A DNA stretch of 64,000 nucleotides from Sulfurovum sp. (GTDB lineage Bacteria > Campylobacterota > Campylobacteria > Campylobacterales > Sulfurovaceae). This document shows positions 45,233-53,073 of the stretch, in pieces. The stretch's first letter is position 1. Every line of letters starts with the position of its first letter. The DNA lies in contig JALXCZ010000001.1 of assembly GCA_026990595.1 (NCBI GenBank), positions 26,734 through 90,733 of the forward strand, written 5' to 3'. Below the pieces are notes generated by a model. It did no database searches and was not told the origin of the DNA. It saw nothing but the letters and a program-made list of their open reading frames with translations. Made by a program: the position numbers and the translations under genes.

Positions 45233-45748
45233 TTATTTATAAATAATATCTTGAGTAGAATCAGGATCACGGTTCTCCGCTCTGGTGAAAAATATCCGTT
45301 CAGAATCATGATCTTTTTTTATAGCCATATATTTCTCTACCATGGTAAAAATGACTTCCTGGATCGTACTGTTCGTTGATTTGAGTTCCGCTGCTACACA
45401 ATAGGTAGATGTACCACCGTTGACATGTATATTGGATAAAAGGATCTCAGCAAATTTTTCTGCACCTTCATGATCGGTAGATTGACAGATCAATACATAG
45501 ACATTATTTGTTTTATCTATTTCAAACAGAATATCTGTTTCACGTTTCCAGTTTTGAAGCATAGTATCCAATTTCAAGCCATCAGTAGATATCAATATCA
45601 TAGTAAAAGAGGCTCTGTTTCTATGATCCATAAGATAATAGAGGAACTCCACTGTTGTTCTCAGTGTATCCATCATTCTTTTTGCCAACTTGACTTCATC
45701 TTCATGAAAAGCAATATCTGTATTATGTCTTCTTTCATTTGTTACCAT
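45233..45748 (-). CDS. Hypothetical protein with a degenerate GGDEF-like domain
   Basis: A 171-residue soluble protein. Residues about 45-150 have the strand-helix pattern of nucleotide-cyclase/GGDEF folds (SFTMILISTDGLK; ETDILFEID; VYVLICQSTDHEGAEKFAEILL), but the GGDEF active-site motif is replaced by sequence around NNVYVLICQ. A non-catalytic c-di-GMP-related role is inference. Transcribed alone, divergent from znuA. Confidence 0.65.
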   Translation of the reverse strand: MVTNERRHNTDIAFHEDEVKLAKRMMDTLRTTVEFLYYLMDHRNRASFTMILISTDGLKLDTMLQNWKRETDILFEIDKTNNVYVLICQSTDHEGAEKFAEILLSNIHVNGGTSTYCVAAELKSTNSTIQEVIFTMVEKYMAIKKDHDSERIFFTRAENRDPDSTQDIIYK

Positions 45749-45850
45749 CTACTATCCTTTTTTGTAAAACTGGAAACTCTCTTCTAAATTATAACATAAA
45801 CCAAAAACAGGACAATATACTTATCATCACTATTTTGCTATGATTGCATT

Positions 45851-46708
45851 ATGAAAAAAATTATACTCTTATCTCTTTTGTTCAATACACTTATTTTTGC
45901 CAACATCAATACGGTTGTAAGTATTCTTCCCGAAAAAACTTTTGTTGAAGCTATAGGCGGAGAAAAAGTCAACATTTCAGTGATGGTACTTCCGGGTAAT
46001 TCTCCGCATACCTATGAGCCTAAACCCTCACAAATGAAAAAAGTGGCACAGGCAGATCTCTATTTTGCCATAGGTGTAGAGTTTGAAAATATTTGGTTGC
46101 ATAAATTCAAAGACCTCAATAAGAAAATGGAAATTGTCGATCTTTCCACAGGGATTAAAAAACTTCCTATGGCAGCAGATCATCATGAACAAAAACCTGC
46201 TATTCACTCCAAAGAGCCAAAAGAAGATGACCCGCATATCTGGACATCTCCACAGAATGTAAAGATCATGGCAGAACACATCTATGAAGCACTTGTAAAA
46301 GCTGACCCAGACAATGAGAGCTATTATACGCAGCATTATAAAACATTTCTCTCTCTTGTAGAAGAGACTGACAGAAAGATCAAAAACATACTCTCTGCCA
46401 AACCAAAAGGAACCAAATTTATGGTATTTCACCCTTCATGGGGATACTTTGCGAAAGCCTATGGACTTGTACAGCTCCCCGTAGAGATTGAAGGGAAAAG
46501 CCCAAAGCCCAAAGAACTTATCGAACTTATAAAAGAGGCAAAAAAAGAACATATTTCTGCTATTTTTACGCAGCCTGAATTTTCAGATGCCATGGCAAAA
46601 GTGATGGCAAATGAGCTGCATATCAAAGTGATCAAAGTTTCTCCTCTTGCTGAAGACTGGTCTGGGAATCTTATAAAAATTGCACAAGCCATTGCAGGAA
46701 AAGAGTAA
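45851..46708 (+). CDS. znuA: Zinc ABC transporter substrate-binding protein
   Basis: Periplasmic zinc-binding lipoprotein-like component of ZnuABC. A signal peptide (about 1-17), the cluster A-I metal-binding fold with HTYEP, DPHIWTSP and FHPSWGYF as His/Asp ligands, and a charged His-containing loop (ADHHEQKPAIHS) are seen. It is first in a three-gene operon; znuC starts right after its stop. A Zur site was not confidently identified upstream. Confidence 0.94.
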   Translation: MKKIILLSLLFNTLIFANINTVVSILPEKTFVEAIGGEKVNISVMVLPGNSPHTYEPKPSQMKKVAQADLYFAIGVEFENIWLHKFKDLNKKMEIVDLSTGIKKLPMAADHHEQKPAIHSKEPKEDDPHIWTSPQNVKIMAEHIYEALVKADPDNESYYTQHYKTFLSLVEETDRKIKNILSAKPKGTKFMVFHPSWGYFAKAYGLVQLPVEIEGKSPKPKELIELIKEAKKEHISAIFTQPEFSDAMAKVMANELHIKVIKVSPLAEDWSGNLIKIAQAIAGKE

Positions 46709-46709
46709 G

Positions 46710-47558
46710 ATGTCGGTCATAGATATTGAAGATCTCTCTTTCGCTTATGACAGTGATCCTGTTTTAGAAAATATCAACCTGCATGTTCAAAAGCGTGACT
46801 TTCTGGCGATCATCGGTCCCAACGGAGGAGGAAAATCCACCCTTCTAAAACTCATCCTTGGACTGCTTAAAAGCAAAAAAGGAACGATCAAAGTTTTCGG
46901 TAAAGCACCTTCCAAAAATCTCTCACTCATTGGCTATGTACCTCAGAATACCAATGTCAATACAGATTTTCCCATCAAGGTGATAGAGGTTGTCCTCATG
47001 GGGCATGTAGGCAACAAGAACCCTCTCTTTGGCTATGGAAAAGATGAAATAGCCTGTGCAATGGGGGCACTTTCACAAGTAGGCATGCAAGCATTCGCTC
47101 AAAGTAAAATAGGTTCCCTTTCAGGTGGACAGAGACAAAGGGTTATGATAGCCCGTGCCCTGTGTGCCCACCCAAAGGTACTCATACTTGACGAACCAAC
47201 TTCAAGCATAGACATCAAAGGGCAAAAAGAGATCTATGAACTTTTAAAACTGCTTAACCAGAGTATTACTATTATTGTCGTAAGCCATGATATCTCTGTC
47301 ATACTGGAATATGCCAACAAAGCTGCACACGTTAACAAACAACTCTCTTTTCATGACATTTCAGACAAGAAAAAAACATTTCATACCCATGATAATACCG
47401 GGCACTTCTGTGAGATCGAACTGCTTCAAATGCTGGGGGCTGTAGAATGCAGCAGTTGTGATGCCTCGGACACTTCGACAAGCTCAGTGACTAATACCAA
47501 TAATAATTCGCTGTCTGAGCCTGTCGAAGGCAAAAGCAAATGGAGGGAAACAAAATGA
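46710..47558 (+). CDS. znuC: Zinc ABC transporter ATPase (with repeat-derived C-terminal tail)
   Basis: Cytosolic ATPase of the zinc importer: Walker A GPNGGGKST, signature LSGGQRQR, Walker B VLILDEP. The ATG at 46710 is just after the znuA stop. The last ~25 residues (from about SDTSTSSVTN) are encoded by an inserted palindromic repeat (arms at 47473-47487 and 47514-47528), so the tail is probably an add-on. It overlaps znuB by four bases (ATGA). Confidence 0.94.
   Translation: MSVIDIEDLSFAYDSDPVLENINLHVQKRDFLAIIGPNGGGKSTLLKLILGLLKSKKGTIKVFGKAPSKNLSLIGYVPQNTNVNTDFPIKVIEVVLMGHVGNKNPLFGYGKDEIACAMGALSQVGMQAFAQSKIGSLSGGQRQRVMIARALCAHPKVLILDEPTSSIDIKGQKEIYELLKLLNQSITIIVVSHDISVILEYANKAAHVNKQLSFHDISDKKKTFHTHDNTGHFCEIELLQMLGAVECSSCDASDTSTSSVTNTNNNSLSEPVEGKSKWRETK
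47473..47528. repeat. REP-like palindromic repeat inside the znuC 3' end
   Basis: Arms CTTCGACAAGCTCAG and CTGAGCCTGTCGAAG are inverted 15-mers with one mismatch, 26 bases apart. The CTTCGACAAGCTCAG motif is a recurring palindromic repeat in many bacterial genomes (general knowledge). It stays in frame within znuC. Confidence 0.7.
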
Positions 47559-48355
47559 TAGAAGCTCTCCAATTTGGATTCATCCAGCATGCACTTCTGG
47601 CAGGTATTTTAGTCAGCTTTGCTGCAGGGGTCATCGGTTCACTCATTGTAGTCAATCGTATGGTATTCCTTGCCGGAGGGATTGCACACTCTTCTTACGG
47701 AGGTATCGGTCTTGCTGTATTCTTTGGTCTGCCTATCTTTCTGGGAGCTTCCATTTTTGCTGTTGGAGCTGCGGTTCTCCTTGCATTTCTTACCATGTAC
47801 AAGAGACATCGTATCGATACCTTTATCGGGCTTATCTGGGCTGTGGGCATGGCAATAGGAGTTATATTTGTTGATCTTACCCCGGGATACAATGTTGATA
47901 TGATGTCTTATCTTTTCGGTTCCATTTTGGCAGTAAGCAGTGCTGATCTCTACTTTATGGGTATACTTCTCGGAGTGATCCTTTTTGTCATTACTTTTTG
48001 GTACAGAGATATTCTGGCAGTCTCCTATGACAGTGAATATGCAGCACTCAGAGGCGTGAATGTCAAGTTCTTCTACACACTCATTCTCATCCTCTCTGCA
48101 CTAACTGTTGTAGTAGCCATCAAAGTTGTAGGGCTCATACTGGTCATAGCCATGCTTACCATTCCTGTCTACATCGCCGAAAAGCTTTCAAACTCTCTTT
48201 TGGGCATGATGTTCCTTTCCGGACTCATTGCTGCTATTTTCACTCTGATTGGATTGTGGTTCTCTTATACTTATAACCTTACTTCCGGTGCTTCCATCAT
48301 ACTTGTATCTGCTGCTTTATTGGGAGTATTCTTGCTTTTCTACAGAGGGAAATGA
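47555..48355 (+). CDS. znuB: Zinc ABC transporter permease
   Basis: Inner-membrane permease of the ABC-3 family with about eight to nine hydrophobic segments and the conserved GGIAHSSYGGIGLAVFFG and DILAVSYDSEYAALRGV (ATPase-contact) motifs. I choose the ATG at 47555, which has a GGAGGG site and overlaps the znuC TGA (ATGA); the open frame begins at 47540. Last gene of znuACB. Confidence 0.95.
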   Translation: MIEALQFGFIQHALLAGILVSFAAGVIGSLIVVNRMVFLAGGIAHSSYGGIGLAVFFGLPIFLGASIFAVGAAVLLAFLTMYKRHRIDTFIGLIWAVGMAIGVIFVDLTPGYNVDMMSYLFGSILAVSSADLYFMGILLGVILFVITFWYRDILAVSYDSEYAALRGVNVKFFYTLILILSALTVVVAIKVVGLILVIAMLTIPVYIAEKLSNSLLGMMFLSGLIAAIFTLIGLWFSYTYNLTSGASIILVSAALLGVFLLFYRGK

Positions 48356-48366
48356 TACAATAACAG

Positions 48367-48549
48367 ATGAAACGTTTTATACTATTTTTTCTTACACTCT
48401 TCTTTTTAACTGCCTGCACACCAGGCATAGGTATCGGTGTAGGCGGTTTTGCTTCTTCAGGTAACGGTGTAGCTGCTTCAGAAATTCATGCTGACAGCCA
48501 AACCGGTGTGCAGGGCAGTGTTGCTATGGGTACAGACATTAACCTTTAA
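48367..48549 (+). CDS. Small lipoprotein (60 aa)
   Basis: A signal sequence with lipobox LTAC (Cys about 17) and a short Gly/Ser-rich mature part. Starts 11 bp after znuB, so it may belong to the same transcript. Function not recognisable. A decayed gene fragment follows directly on the other strand. Confidence 0.65.
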   Translation: MKRFILFFLTLFFLTACTPGIGIGVGGFASSGNGVAASEIHADSQTGVQGSVAMGTDINL

Positions 48550-48648
48550 CCTCTTTTTCCATCTCTTTTATCGCTTTACCCACATCCCCTAAACAACATC
48601 CAGCACTGGAATTAAGTACTTCACTGCCGCACCCGGATTATCCATTTT
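48550..48648 (-). pseudogene. Decayed 3' fragment of a CopZ-like gene
   Basis: About 100 bp closely similar to the 3' end of the CopZ-like gene at 50069-50560 (same strand). One reading frame restores CGSEVLNSSAGCCLGDVG, matching CSCEVLNPSGGCCLGDVG of the intact gene. A one-base deletion breaks the frame just upstream and the start is absent. A remnant of a duplicated copy, with an outer-membrane-like gene and mer-like genes lying between the two copies. Confidence 0.75.
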
Positions 48649-48653
48649 GAAAA

Positions 48654-49376
48654 TTAGAAATGAAACCTTGCACTAAGAAGATACCTCTCTTCTTTGGCAT
48701 TGTTCAAATCTTTTACAAAACCACCTTCCAAAACCCAGTTGGCATGTATCCATTGAAGACCCAGTGTTACTTGGTGTGTAATATTTGTACCTTCTACCCA
48801 TCTGCCATTAAGTTCTAGTACAGAGTTTAATTCCTGCGTAATCCCCCAATCATCCCTCACACTAGGTAATAGTCTGTACTGCCACGAAATATCATAGTTT
48901 GCAGCATCAAGTCTGCTATCAAAACCTTTTTTATAGAGAATATCTATATCGATCTCATTTCTATTTTTAAAATAGGTATAGACAAGCCCTGCCTGAGCTG
49001 CATAGTCTATTTCAGACTCAGTAGGGATGATGGCACCACCTAAAAGTGCCAAGCGGGATGTCCCCTCAAAACTATCATTTTGCATAAGCATATATCTATA
49101 AAGTAAAGAAAGATCACCCTGCCTATTATCGCCACTGGGTTTAAGTCTGTAGGGCATACCTATGAGTAGTGTCTGCTTTGCATCAATCCCATAGGCAAAA
49201 CTACTTACAAAAAGGTCTACCTCTGATTTAGATGCATAAATATTTTGAAAACGAAGTACAGACCCACCCTCTTCCACAGGTAACGCTACAAAAGAACGTA
49301 ATCCCATACCAAACAGACTGGATGTCATACTTAAGAATAGAAAAAGAGCTATCCAATTATTTTGTAATATTCTCAT
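48654..49376 (-). CDS. Outer-membrane beta-barrel-like protein
   Basis: A signal peptide (about 1-23) is followed by amphipathic beta strands across the whole length, ending LLSARFHF, i.e. a C-terminal Phe as in outer-membrane barrels. Similar in type to transporter-like porins of metal/aromatic regions; no exact family. It overlaps the MerP-like gene start by 20 bp and is last in the mer-like operon. It may provide metal passage across the outer membrane (inference). Confidence 0.72.
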   Translation of the reverse strand: MRILQNNWIALFLFLSMTSSLFGMGLRSFVALPVEEGGSVLRFQNIYASKSEVDLFVSSFAYGIDAKQTLLIGMPYRLKPSGDNRQGDLSLLYRYMLMQNDSFEGTSRLALLGGAIIPTESEIDYAAQAGLVYTYFKNRNEIDIDILYKKGFDSRLDAANYDISWQYRLLPSVRDDWGITQELNSVLELNGRWVEGTNITHQVTLGLQWIHANWVLEGGFVKDLNNAKEERYLLSARFHF

Positions 49377-49671
49377 CTATCATCTCCTTTAACACATCTA
49401 TTTTTACTGGTGTGAAACCAGAGTCTAAAACAGTTTGTTTCACCTCTTCTAGTGTAGGAGTAGTGTTATCATCTGTTTCTAGACGAAGTTTTTTAAGTTT
49501 AAGAGAGACCTCTACTTTCGTAACATGTGGTACTTTATTAAATTTGCGCTGCAAGGCATCTACACAAAAAGAACAGGTCATACCATGCACTTCAACTTCT
49601 ATCGTTCTAGCAAAGCCCCATTGCACACAGACACCCAATATTAAACTAATAATCAATAACTTTTTCATCAT
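49357..49671 (-). CDS. MerP-like heavy-metal-associated domain protein
   Basis: A signal peptide (about 1-21) and an HMA domain with GMTCSFCVDAL (two Cys, metal binding), followed by a VSLKLKKL strand typical of the fold. Exported, so a periplasmic metal carrier similar to MerP. A start one codon later is possible. Follows the MerT-like gene by about 8 bp. Confidence 0.88.
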   Translation of the reverse strand: MMKKLLIISLILGVCVQWGFARTIEVEVHGMTCSFCVDALQRKFNKVPHVTKVEVSLKLKKLRLETDDNTTPTLEEVKQTVLDSGFTPVKIDVLKEMIDENITK

Positions 49672-49679
49672 ACATCCTT

Positions 49680-50072
49680 TTATATATTTAGTAAATTACG
49701 TAACGGCAACAGCAACATACTGGCAAAAAATCCTACAAACCAAATCATGGCAGAGAGAATAAAAATGCGTTTATTCCATCTCTTGGCTCCTGCACAGGCA
49801 AGCGCCAGTTTAGGGTCTAAAGGACAACTCTGATTGGGTCGCCATATTATCCATGCTAGAAAAAGTAAAAATAAAAATGACAAAGAGAGTGTCCACATTT
49901 TATGCTCTGCTAAAAATGTTACACCAGGGATGTTGTAACTCATCGCTGCTGCTATTGAGCCAAATCCGAGCGTCACAAGAAAAATAGGTAAGGCACAACA
50001 CAACAAACTCCCTGATGTTAAAAAGAATGTTATCCAGCGCAGGTAGGGTTTATCTAAAAAATCTTTCATCAC
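49680..50072 (-). CDS. MerT-like metal transport membrane protein
   Basis: A 130-residue protein with three hydrophobic segments (about 10-35, 55-75, 100-122). A Cys-Cys pair in the first segment (LLCCALPIF) and Cys residues in NQSCPLDPKLALACAG resemble MerT-type mercury importers, but no merA gene is near, so the metal is unknown. Start overlaps the CopZ-like stop by four bases (ATGA). Confidence 0.78.
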   Translation of the reverse strand: MMKDFLDKPYLRWITFFLTSGSLLCCALPIFLVTLGFGSIAAAMSYNIPGVTFLAEHKMWTLSLSFLFLLFLAWIIWRPNQSCPLDPKLALACAGAKRWNKRIFILSAMIWFVGFFASMLLLPLRNLLNI

Positions 50073-50560
50073 TTCATCTCCTGTTTCAAAGCTTTTATGG
50101 CTTTACCCACATCCCCAAGACAACATCCACCACTAGGATTTAGCACTTCACAGCTACACCCGGGATTCTCCATCTTGGCTTTAATGTCTTTGAGTGCTAC
50201 CGTTTCCCCTGTAGCTTCAAGCTCTGCTTTTATCTTCTCTTTGGTCCAGTCAAAACAGTAGCAGACTGTAGCTGGACTGGCTCCTTCTTTTAGCCCTACG
50301 GGTACAGTGATATCTTTTTGGTTAAGCAGAGCATCTTCTCTAAAATAGACAATGTTACAACTGGGTGTTTTACAGTAATGAAACCCTTCCAGTGAGATTA
50401 ATTTTTTTTTACTTTCTGTCGTAAGCAAATGTTCAAGTGTTTTTACAAGAACTCCTTTAGCCTTTTCTCCACATTTAGGACAATTTTCTTTACTTTTTGG
50501 TTTAGGGCTACAGCAGCCACTCTGGCATGTTGACTTTTTTTTAAATTTAAAAATAGACAT
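50069..50560 (-). CDS. CopZ-like metallochaperone with zinc and [2Fe-2S]-type domains
   Basis: A 163-residue Cys-rich protein: N-terminal CQSGCCSPK and CPKCGEK (zinc-ribbon-like), then a central CopZ-family domain with YCKTPSCNIVYF, VCYCFDW and CSCEVLNPSGGCC. It resembles the iron-sulfur CopZ of Archaeoglobus-type metallochaperones; the HMA copper domain is absent here but follows in a separate gene. First gene of the mer-like operon, divergent from arsR. A decayed partial copy is at 48550-48648. Confidence 0.82.
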   Translation of the reverse strand: MSIFKFKKKSTCQSGCCSPKPKSKENCPKCGEKAKGVLVKTLEHLLTTESKKKLISLEGFHYCKTPSCNIVYFREDALLNQKDITVPVGLKEGASPATVCYCFDWTKEKIKAELEATGETVALKDIKAKMENPGCSCEVLNPSGGCCLGDVGKAIKALKQEMK

Positions 50561-50584
50561 TTTTTTCTCCTATGCATTACAAAT

Positions 50585-50615
50585 TTTACACACTATACCT
50601 TTTATAGTGTGTAAA
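50585..50615. promoter_or_regulatory. 13-bp perfect inverted repeat in the divergent promoter region
   Basis: Arms TTTACACACTATA and TATAGTGTGTAAA with a 5-nt loop, about 25 bp before the CopZ-like start. Position suggests an operator for a metal-responsive regulator, or a leader hairpin. Confidence 0.5.
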
Positions 50616-50631
50616 TCATATGCACTTATAT

Positions 50632-50647
50632 ATCACACTTTCTTGAT
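50632..50647 (+). promoter_or_regulatory. ArsR-type operator before arsR
   Basis: ATCAC-N6-TTGAT, one mismatch from the ArsR consensus ATCAA-N6-TTGAT, about 30 bases upstream of the arsR ATG. Confidence 0.55.
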
Positions 50648-50677
50648 ACATAAATTATTTTACGCTACACTTCTTTT

Positions 50678-50986
50678 ATGGAAAACTTTTTACAAACAAT
50701 CGGCGCACTCAACGATGAGACCAGACTTAAAATACTTAGATTTATAGATATCAACGGTGCAGTATGTGTCTGTGATATAGAATCAGCCTTCGGAATGATA
50801 CAATCACGTATTTCAAGACATTTAAAGATTCTAAAAGAAGCAGGATTTTTAAAGGTTGAACGAAAAGGACGCTGGGCATATTACGCCATTCGCTCGCCTC
50901 TTGACAAATTTAGGCAGGATATTTTGAATGAAATTTCTTATTTGGAGTTAGAAATACCGGTAATGAACAAAACATGTTCTACCTAA
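50678..50986 (+). CDS. arsR: ArsR-family metalloregulator
   Basis: A 102-residue winged-helix repressor. The metalloid-sensing CVCDI motif is in helix 3 (VCVCDIESAF), and SRHLKILKEAGFLKVERKGRWAYY is the DNA-recognition part. In this class As(III) binding to the Cys pair releases DNA. It probably regulates itself and the downstream arsC operon; both have an ATCAA-N6-TTGAT-like site upstream. Divergent from the CopZ-like operon. Confidence 0.93.
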   Translation: MENFLQTIGALNDETRLKILRFIDINGAVCVCDIESAFGMIQSRISRHLKILKEAGFLKVERKGRWAYYAIRSPLDKFRQDILNEISYLELEIPVMNKTCST

Positions 50987-50991
50987 ACAAC

Positions 50992-51013
50992 TATATCAAT
51001 ATATCTTGATATA
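50992..51013 (+). promoter_or_regulatory. ArsR operator before arsC
   Basis: Perfect inverted repeat TATATCAA-N6-TTGATATA containing the ATCAA-N6-TTGAT consensus for ArsR binding, about 45 bases before the arsC ATG. Confidence 0.72.
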
Positions 51014-51058
51014 TTAAAACTATTCTGCTATACTTTCTCATTAAAACAAAGGAAAGCC

Positions 51059-51481
51059 ATGAAAAAAGTCCTCATTCTCTGTACCGGAAACTCATGCCGG
51101 AGCATCATTGCCGAAGCACTCATCAACGCCAAACTTGATGGTATAGAAGCGGACAGTTCTGGAGTCAAGGCATCAGGAAGAGTCAACCCCTATGCCAAAA
51201 AGCTTTTAGAAGAAAAAGGCATTTGGAAAAACACGTACCACTCTAAAGTCTTAGACGAGGTGTTAGACAACAGCTATGACCTCATAGTCACAGTCTGTGA
51301 CCATGCCAACGAAACCTGTCCAATGTTCCCCAAACCTTCACCCAAATTACATGTAGGTTTTGAAGACCCGGACGGGAAAGGCTATGAAGCATTTAAAGAG
51401 ACATATAAAGAGATAGAAGAGCGATTGCTACCTAAATTAAAGAAGGTGTTGTCAGGAGACAACACCATACAAGAGCAATAA
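51059..51481 (+). CDS. arsC: Arsenate reductase (low-molecular-weight phosphatase type)
   Basis: Reduces arsenate to arsenite. The P-loop CTGNSCRS has the catalytic Cys and Arg, and further Cys residues near residue 80-88 (VTVCDHANETCPMFP) form the disulfide relay of the thioredoxin-coupled class. Length of 140 aa is normal. AAAGGAAAG precedes the ATG. Confidence 0.95.
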   Translation: MKKVLILCTGNSCRSIIAEALINAKLDGIEADSSGVKASGRVNPYAKKLLEEKGIWKNTYHSKVLDEVLDNSYDLIVTVCDHANETCPMFPKPSPKLHVGFEDPDGKGYEAFKETYKEIEERLLPKLKKVLSGDNTIQEQ

Positions 51482-51511
51482 AACCGTAGGGGAGGTGTAC
51501 CCTTACAACAC
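51482..51511 (+). repeat. Short hairpin repeat (second copy)
   Basis: AACCGTAGGG...GTACCCTTACAACACCAA recurs at 17055-17084 with a few substitutions in the loop; GTAGGG and CCCTTAC can pair. Located right after arsC. Confidence 0.5.
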
Positions 51512-51537
51512 CAATAATAATTTACAAGGAAAACAAA

Positions 51538-51807
51538 ATGAATAAAAACGTATTAAAAACAGGTGAAGGCGTCAAGATAGCTTTTACCGGAGCTGTAGAA
51601 AAACAATATATCGTTAAAATGGTAGAGAACTGTGCTACAGGACAGTGTGAATGTATGAGTGATGAGACTAAAAAGAAGATCACCAACATGGAAGTAAATG
51701 GAAAAGACGGTGAAGTAAATCTGAATCTCTCAGGAGATGTAAGCAAAGAAGAGATCGAAGCTGCACTGGCAAGATCCAAAGTACTCAACCCGAATAAATG
51801 CTGTTAG
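51538..51807 (+). CDS. Cys-rich small protein in the ars operon
   Basis: An 89-residue cytosolic protein with CATGQCECM around residue 32-40 and a terminal NKCC, plus Lys/Glu-rich helices. I do not recognise a family. Between arsC and arsB, overlapping the latter by 10 bp, so it is part of the operon; a metalloid chaperone role (compare ArsD) is a guess. AAGGAAAAC precedes the ATG. Confidence 0.75.
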   Translation: MNKNVLKTGEGVKIAFTGAVEKQYIVKMVENCATGQCECMSDETKKKITNMEVNGKDGEVNLNLSGDVSKEEIEAALARSKVLNPNKCC

Positions 51808-53060
51808 CCTCTACTCTTTTCCTCGTTACACTGCTCTTTGTTATTTGGCAACCCAAAGGACTGCAGATAGGTACGACTGCAGTTATTGGTGCGATCCTCA
51901 CATTAATGATGGGCGTTGTAAGCTTTCAGGATGTACTGACTGTTATAGATATCGTTTGGGATGCCACTCTGGCATTCATAGGGATCATCATCCTCTCTAT
52001 GGTACTCGATGAGATAGGCTTCTTCGAGTGGGCAGCCATTAAAATGGCAAAACTCAGCGGTGGATCAGGCAATAAGATGTTTGTATACATCCTGCTGCTT
52101 GGTGCACTGGTCGCTGCCTTTTTTGCCAACGATGGTGCAGCACTCATCCTCACCCCTATTCTCTTGGCAAAAATGAAATACCTCAAAATGAACCCGCTGG
52201 CCATTTTCGCCTTTCTCATGGCAGGCGGTTTCATAGGCGATGCCGCTTCCAACCCCCTGATCATCTCCAATCTTACCAACATCGTAACGGCTGGCTACTT
52301 TGATATCGGATTTGTAGAATATTTAAAACATATGTTTTTACCCAATCTGCTTAGTATCACTGCTTCTATTGCCATTTTATGGATCTACTTTAGAAAAGAT
52401 ATTCCTTTAAGCGTAGATGTCAGTGAGCTTCCGGAAGCTGCTTCTGTTATTAAAAACCAAACCATGTTCAAACTCTCATGGTGGTTTCTGGGCTTTTTAA
52501 TGCTCGGTTATTTTATAGGCGATCACTATCATCTGCCGGTCTCTGTATTTGCTTTGGGCGGGGCACTGCTCTTTTTACTCATTGCAAATTACTACAAAGC
52601 TACTAAACCCATTATGACTATAAAAGCTGCACCCTGGCAGGTAGTCTGGTTCTCTATAGGACTTTATGTGGTTGTGTATGGATTAAAAAATGCAGGCCTG
52701 ACAGATATCATCGCTTCATGGATAGAAGTACTCCAAACACAAAGTCACGCAGTAGCTGTCATAGGCACAGGTTTTCTTTCAGGATTCATTTCATCTATTA
52801 TGAATAATATGCCAACTATTATGATCATGGATATTGCCATAGACAAAGTAGGTTATACGGGCAATGAAGCACTTGTCTATGCAAACATATTAGGCTCAAA
52901 TCTAGGACCGAAAATGACTCCTATTGGTTCACTTGCTACCCTTCTTTGGCTTCATGTACTGGCACAAAAAGGTGTCAAAATAGGCTGGGGAGAGTATATG
53001 AAAGTAGGCTTGCTTATTACACCACCTGTACTGTTAGTGGCACTGCTTGGACTTTTATAA
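51798..53060 (+). CDS. arsB: ArsB-family arsenite efflux permease
   Basis: A 420-residue membrane protein with about 11 hydrophobic segments and the ArsB/NhaD-type repeats (FFANDGAALILTPILLA; MNNMPTIMIMDIAID; NILGSNLGPKMTPIGSLA). Exports As(III)/Sb(III) using the proton gradient. Overlaps the Cys-rich gene. It is last in the ars operon and convergent with the CAP-domain gene. Confidence 0.94.
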   Translation: MLLASTLFLVTLLFVIWQPKGLQIGTTAVIGAILTLMMGVVSFQDVLTVIDIVWDATLAFIGIIILSMVLDEIGFFEWAAIKMAKLSGGSGNKMFVYILLLGALVAAFFANDGAALILTPILLAKMKYLKMNPLAIFAFLMAGGFIGDAASNPLIISNLTNIVTAGYFDIGFVEYLKHMFLPNLLSITASIAILWIYFRKDIPLSVDVSELPEAASVIKNQTMFKLSWWFLGFLMLGYFIGDHYHLPVSVFALGGALLFLLIANYYKATKPIMTIKAAPWQVVWFSIGLYVVVYGLKNAGLTDIIASWIEVLQTQSHAVAVIGTGFLSGFISSIMNNMPTIMIMDIAIDKVGYTGNEALVYANILGSNLGPKMTPIGSLATLLWLHVLAQKGVKIGWGEYMKVGLLITPPVLLVALLGLL

Positions 53061-53073
53061 TGGATCTATTTTC

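Noticed and set aside
48367..48549. Small lipoprotein as part of the zinc transporter
   Set aside because: Proximity to znuB alone is not enough; the sequence has no metal-binding features.
49680..50072. A functional mercury-resistance operon
   Set aside because: There is no merA or merR; only MerT/MerP-like transport parts are present, so mercury is not established as the substrate.
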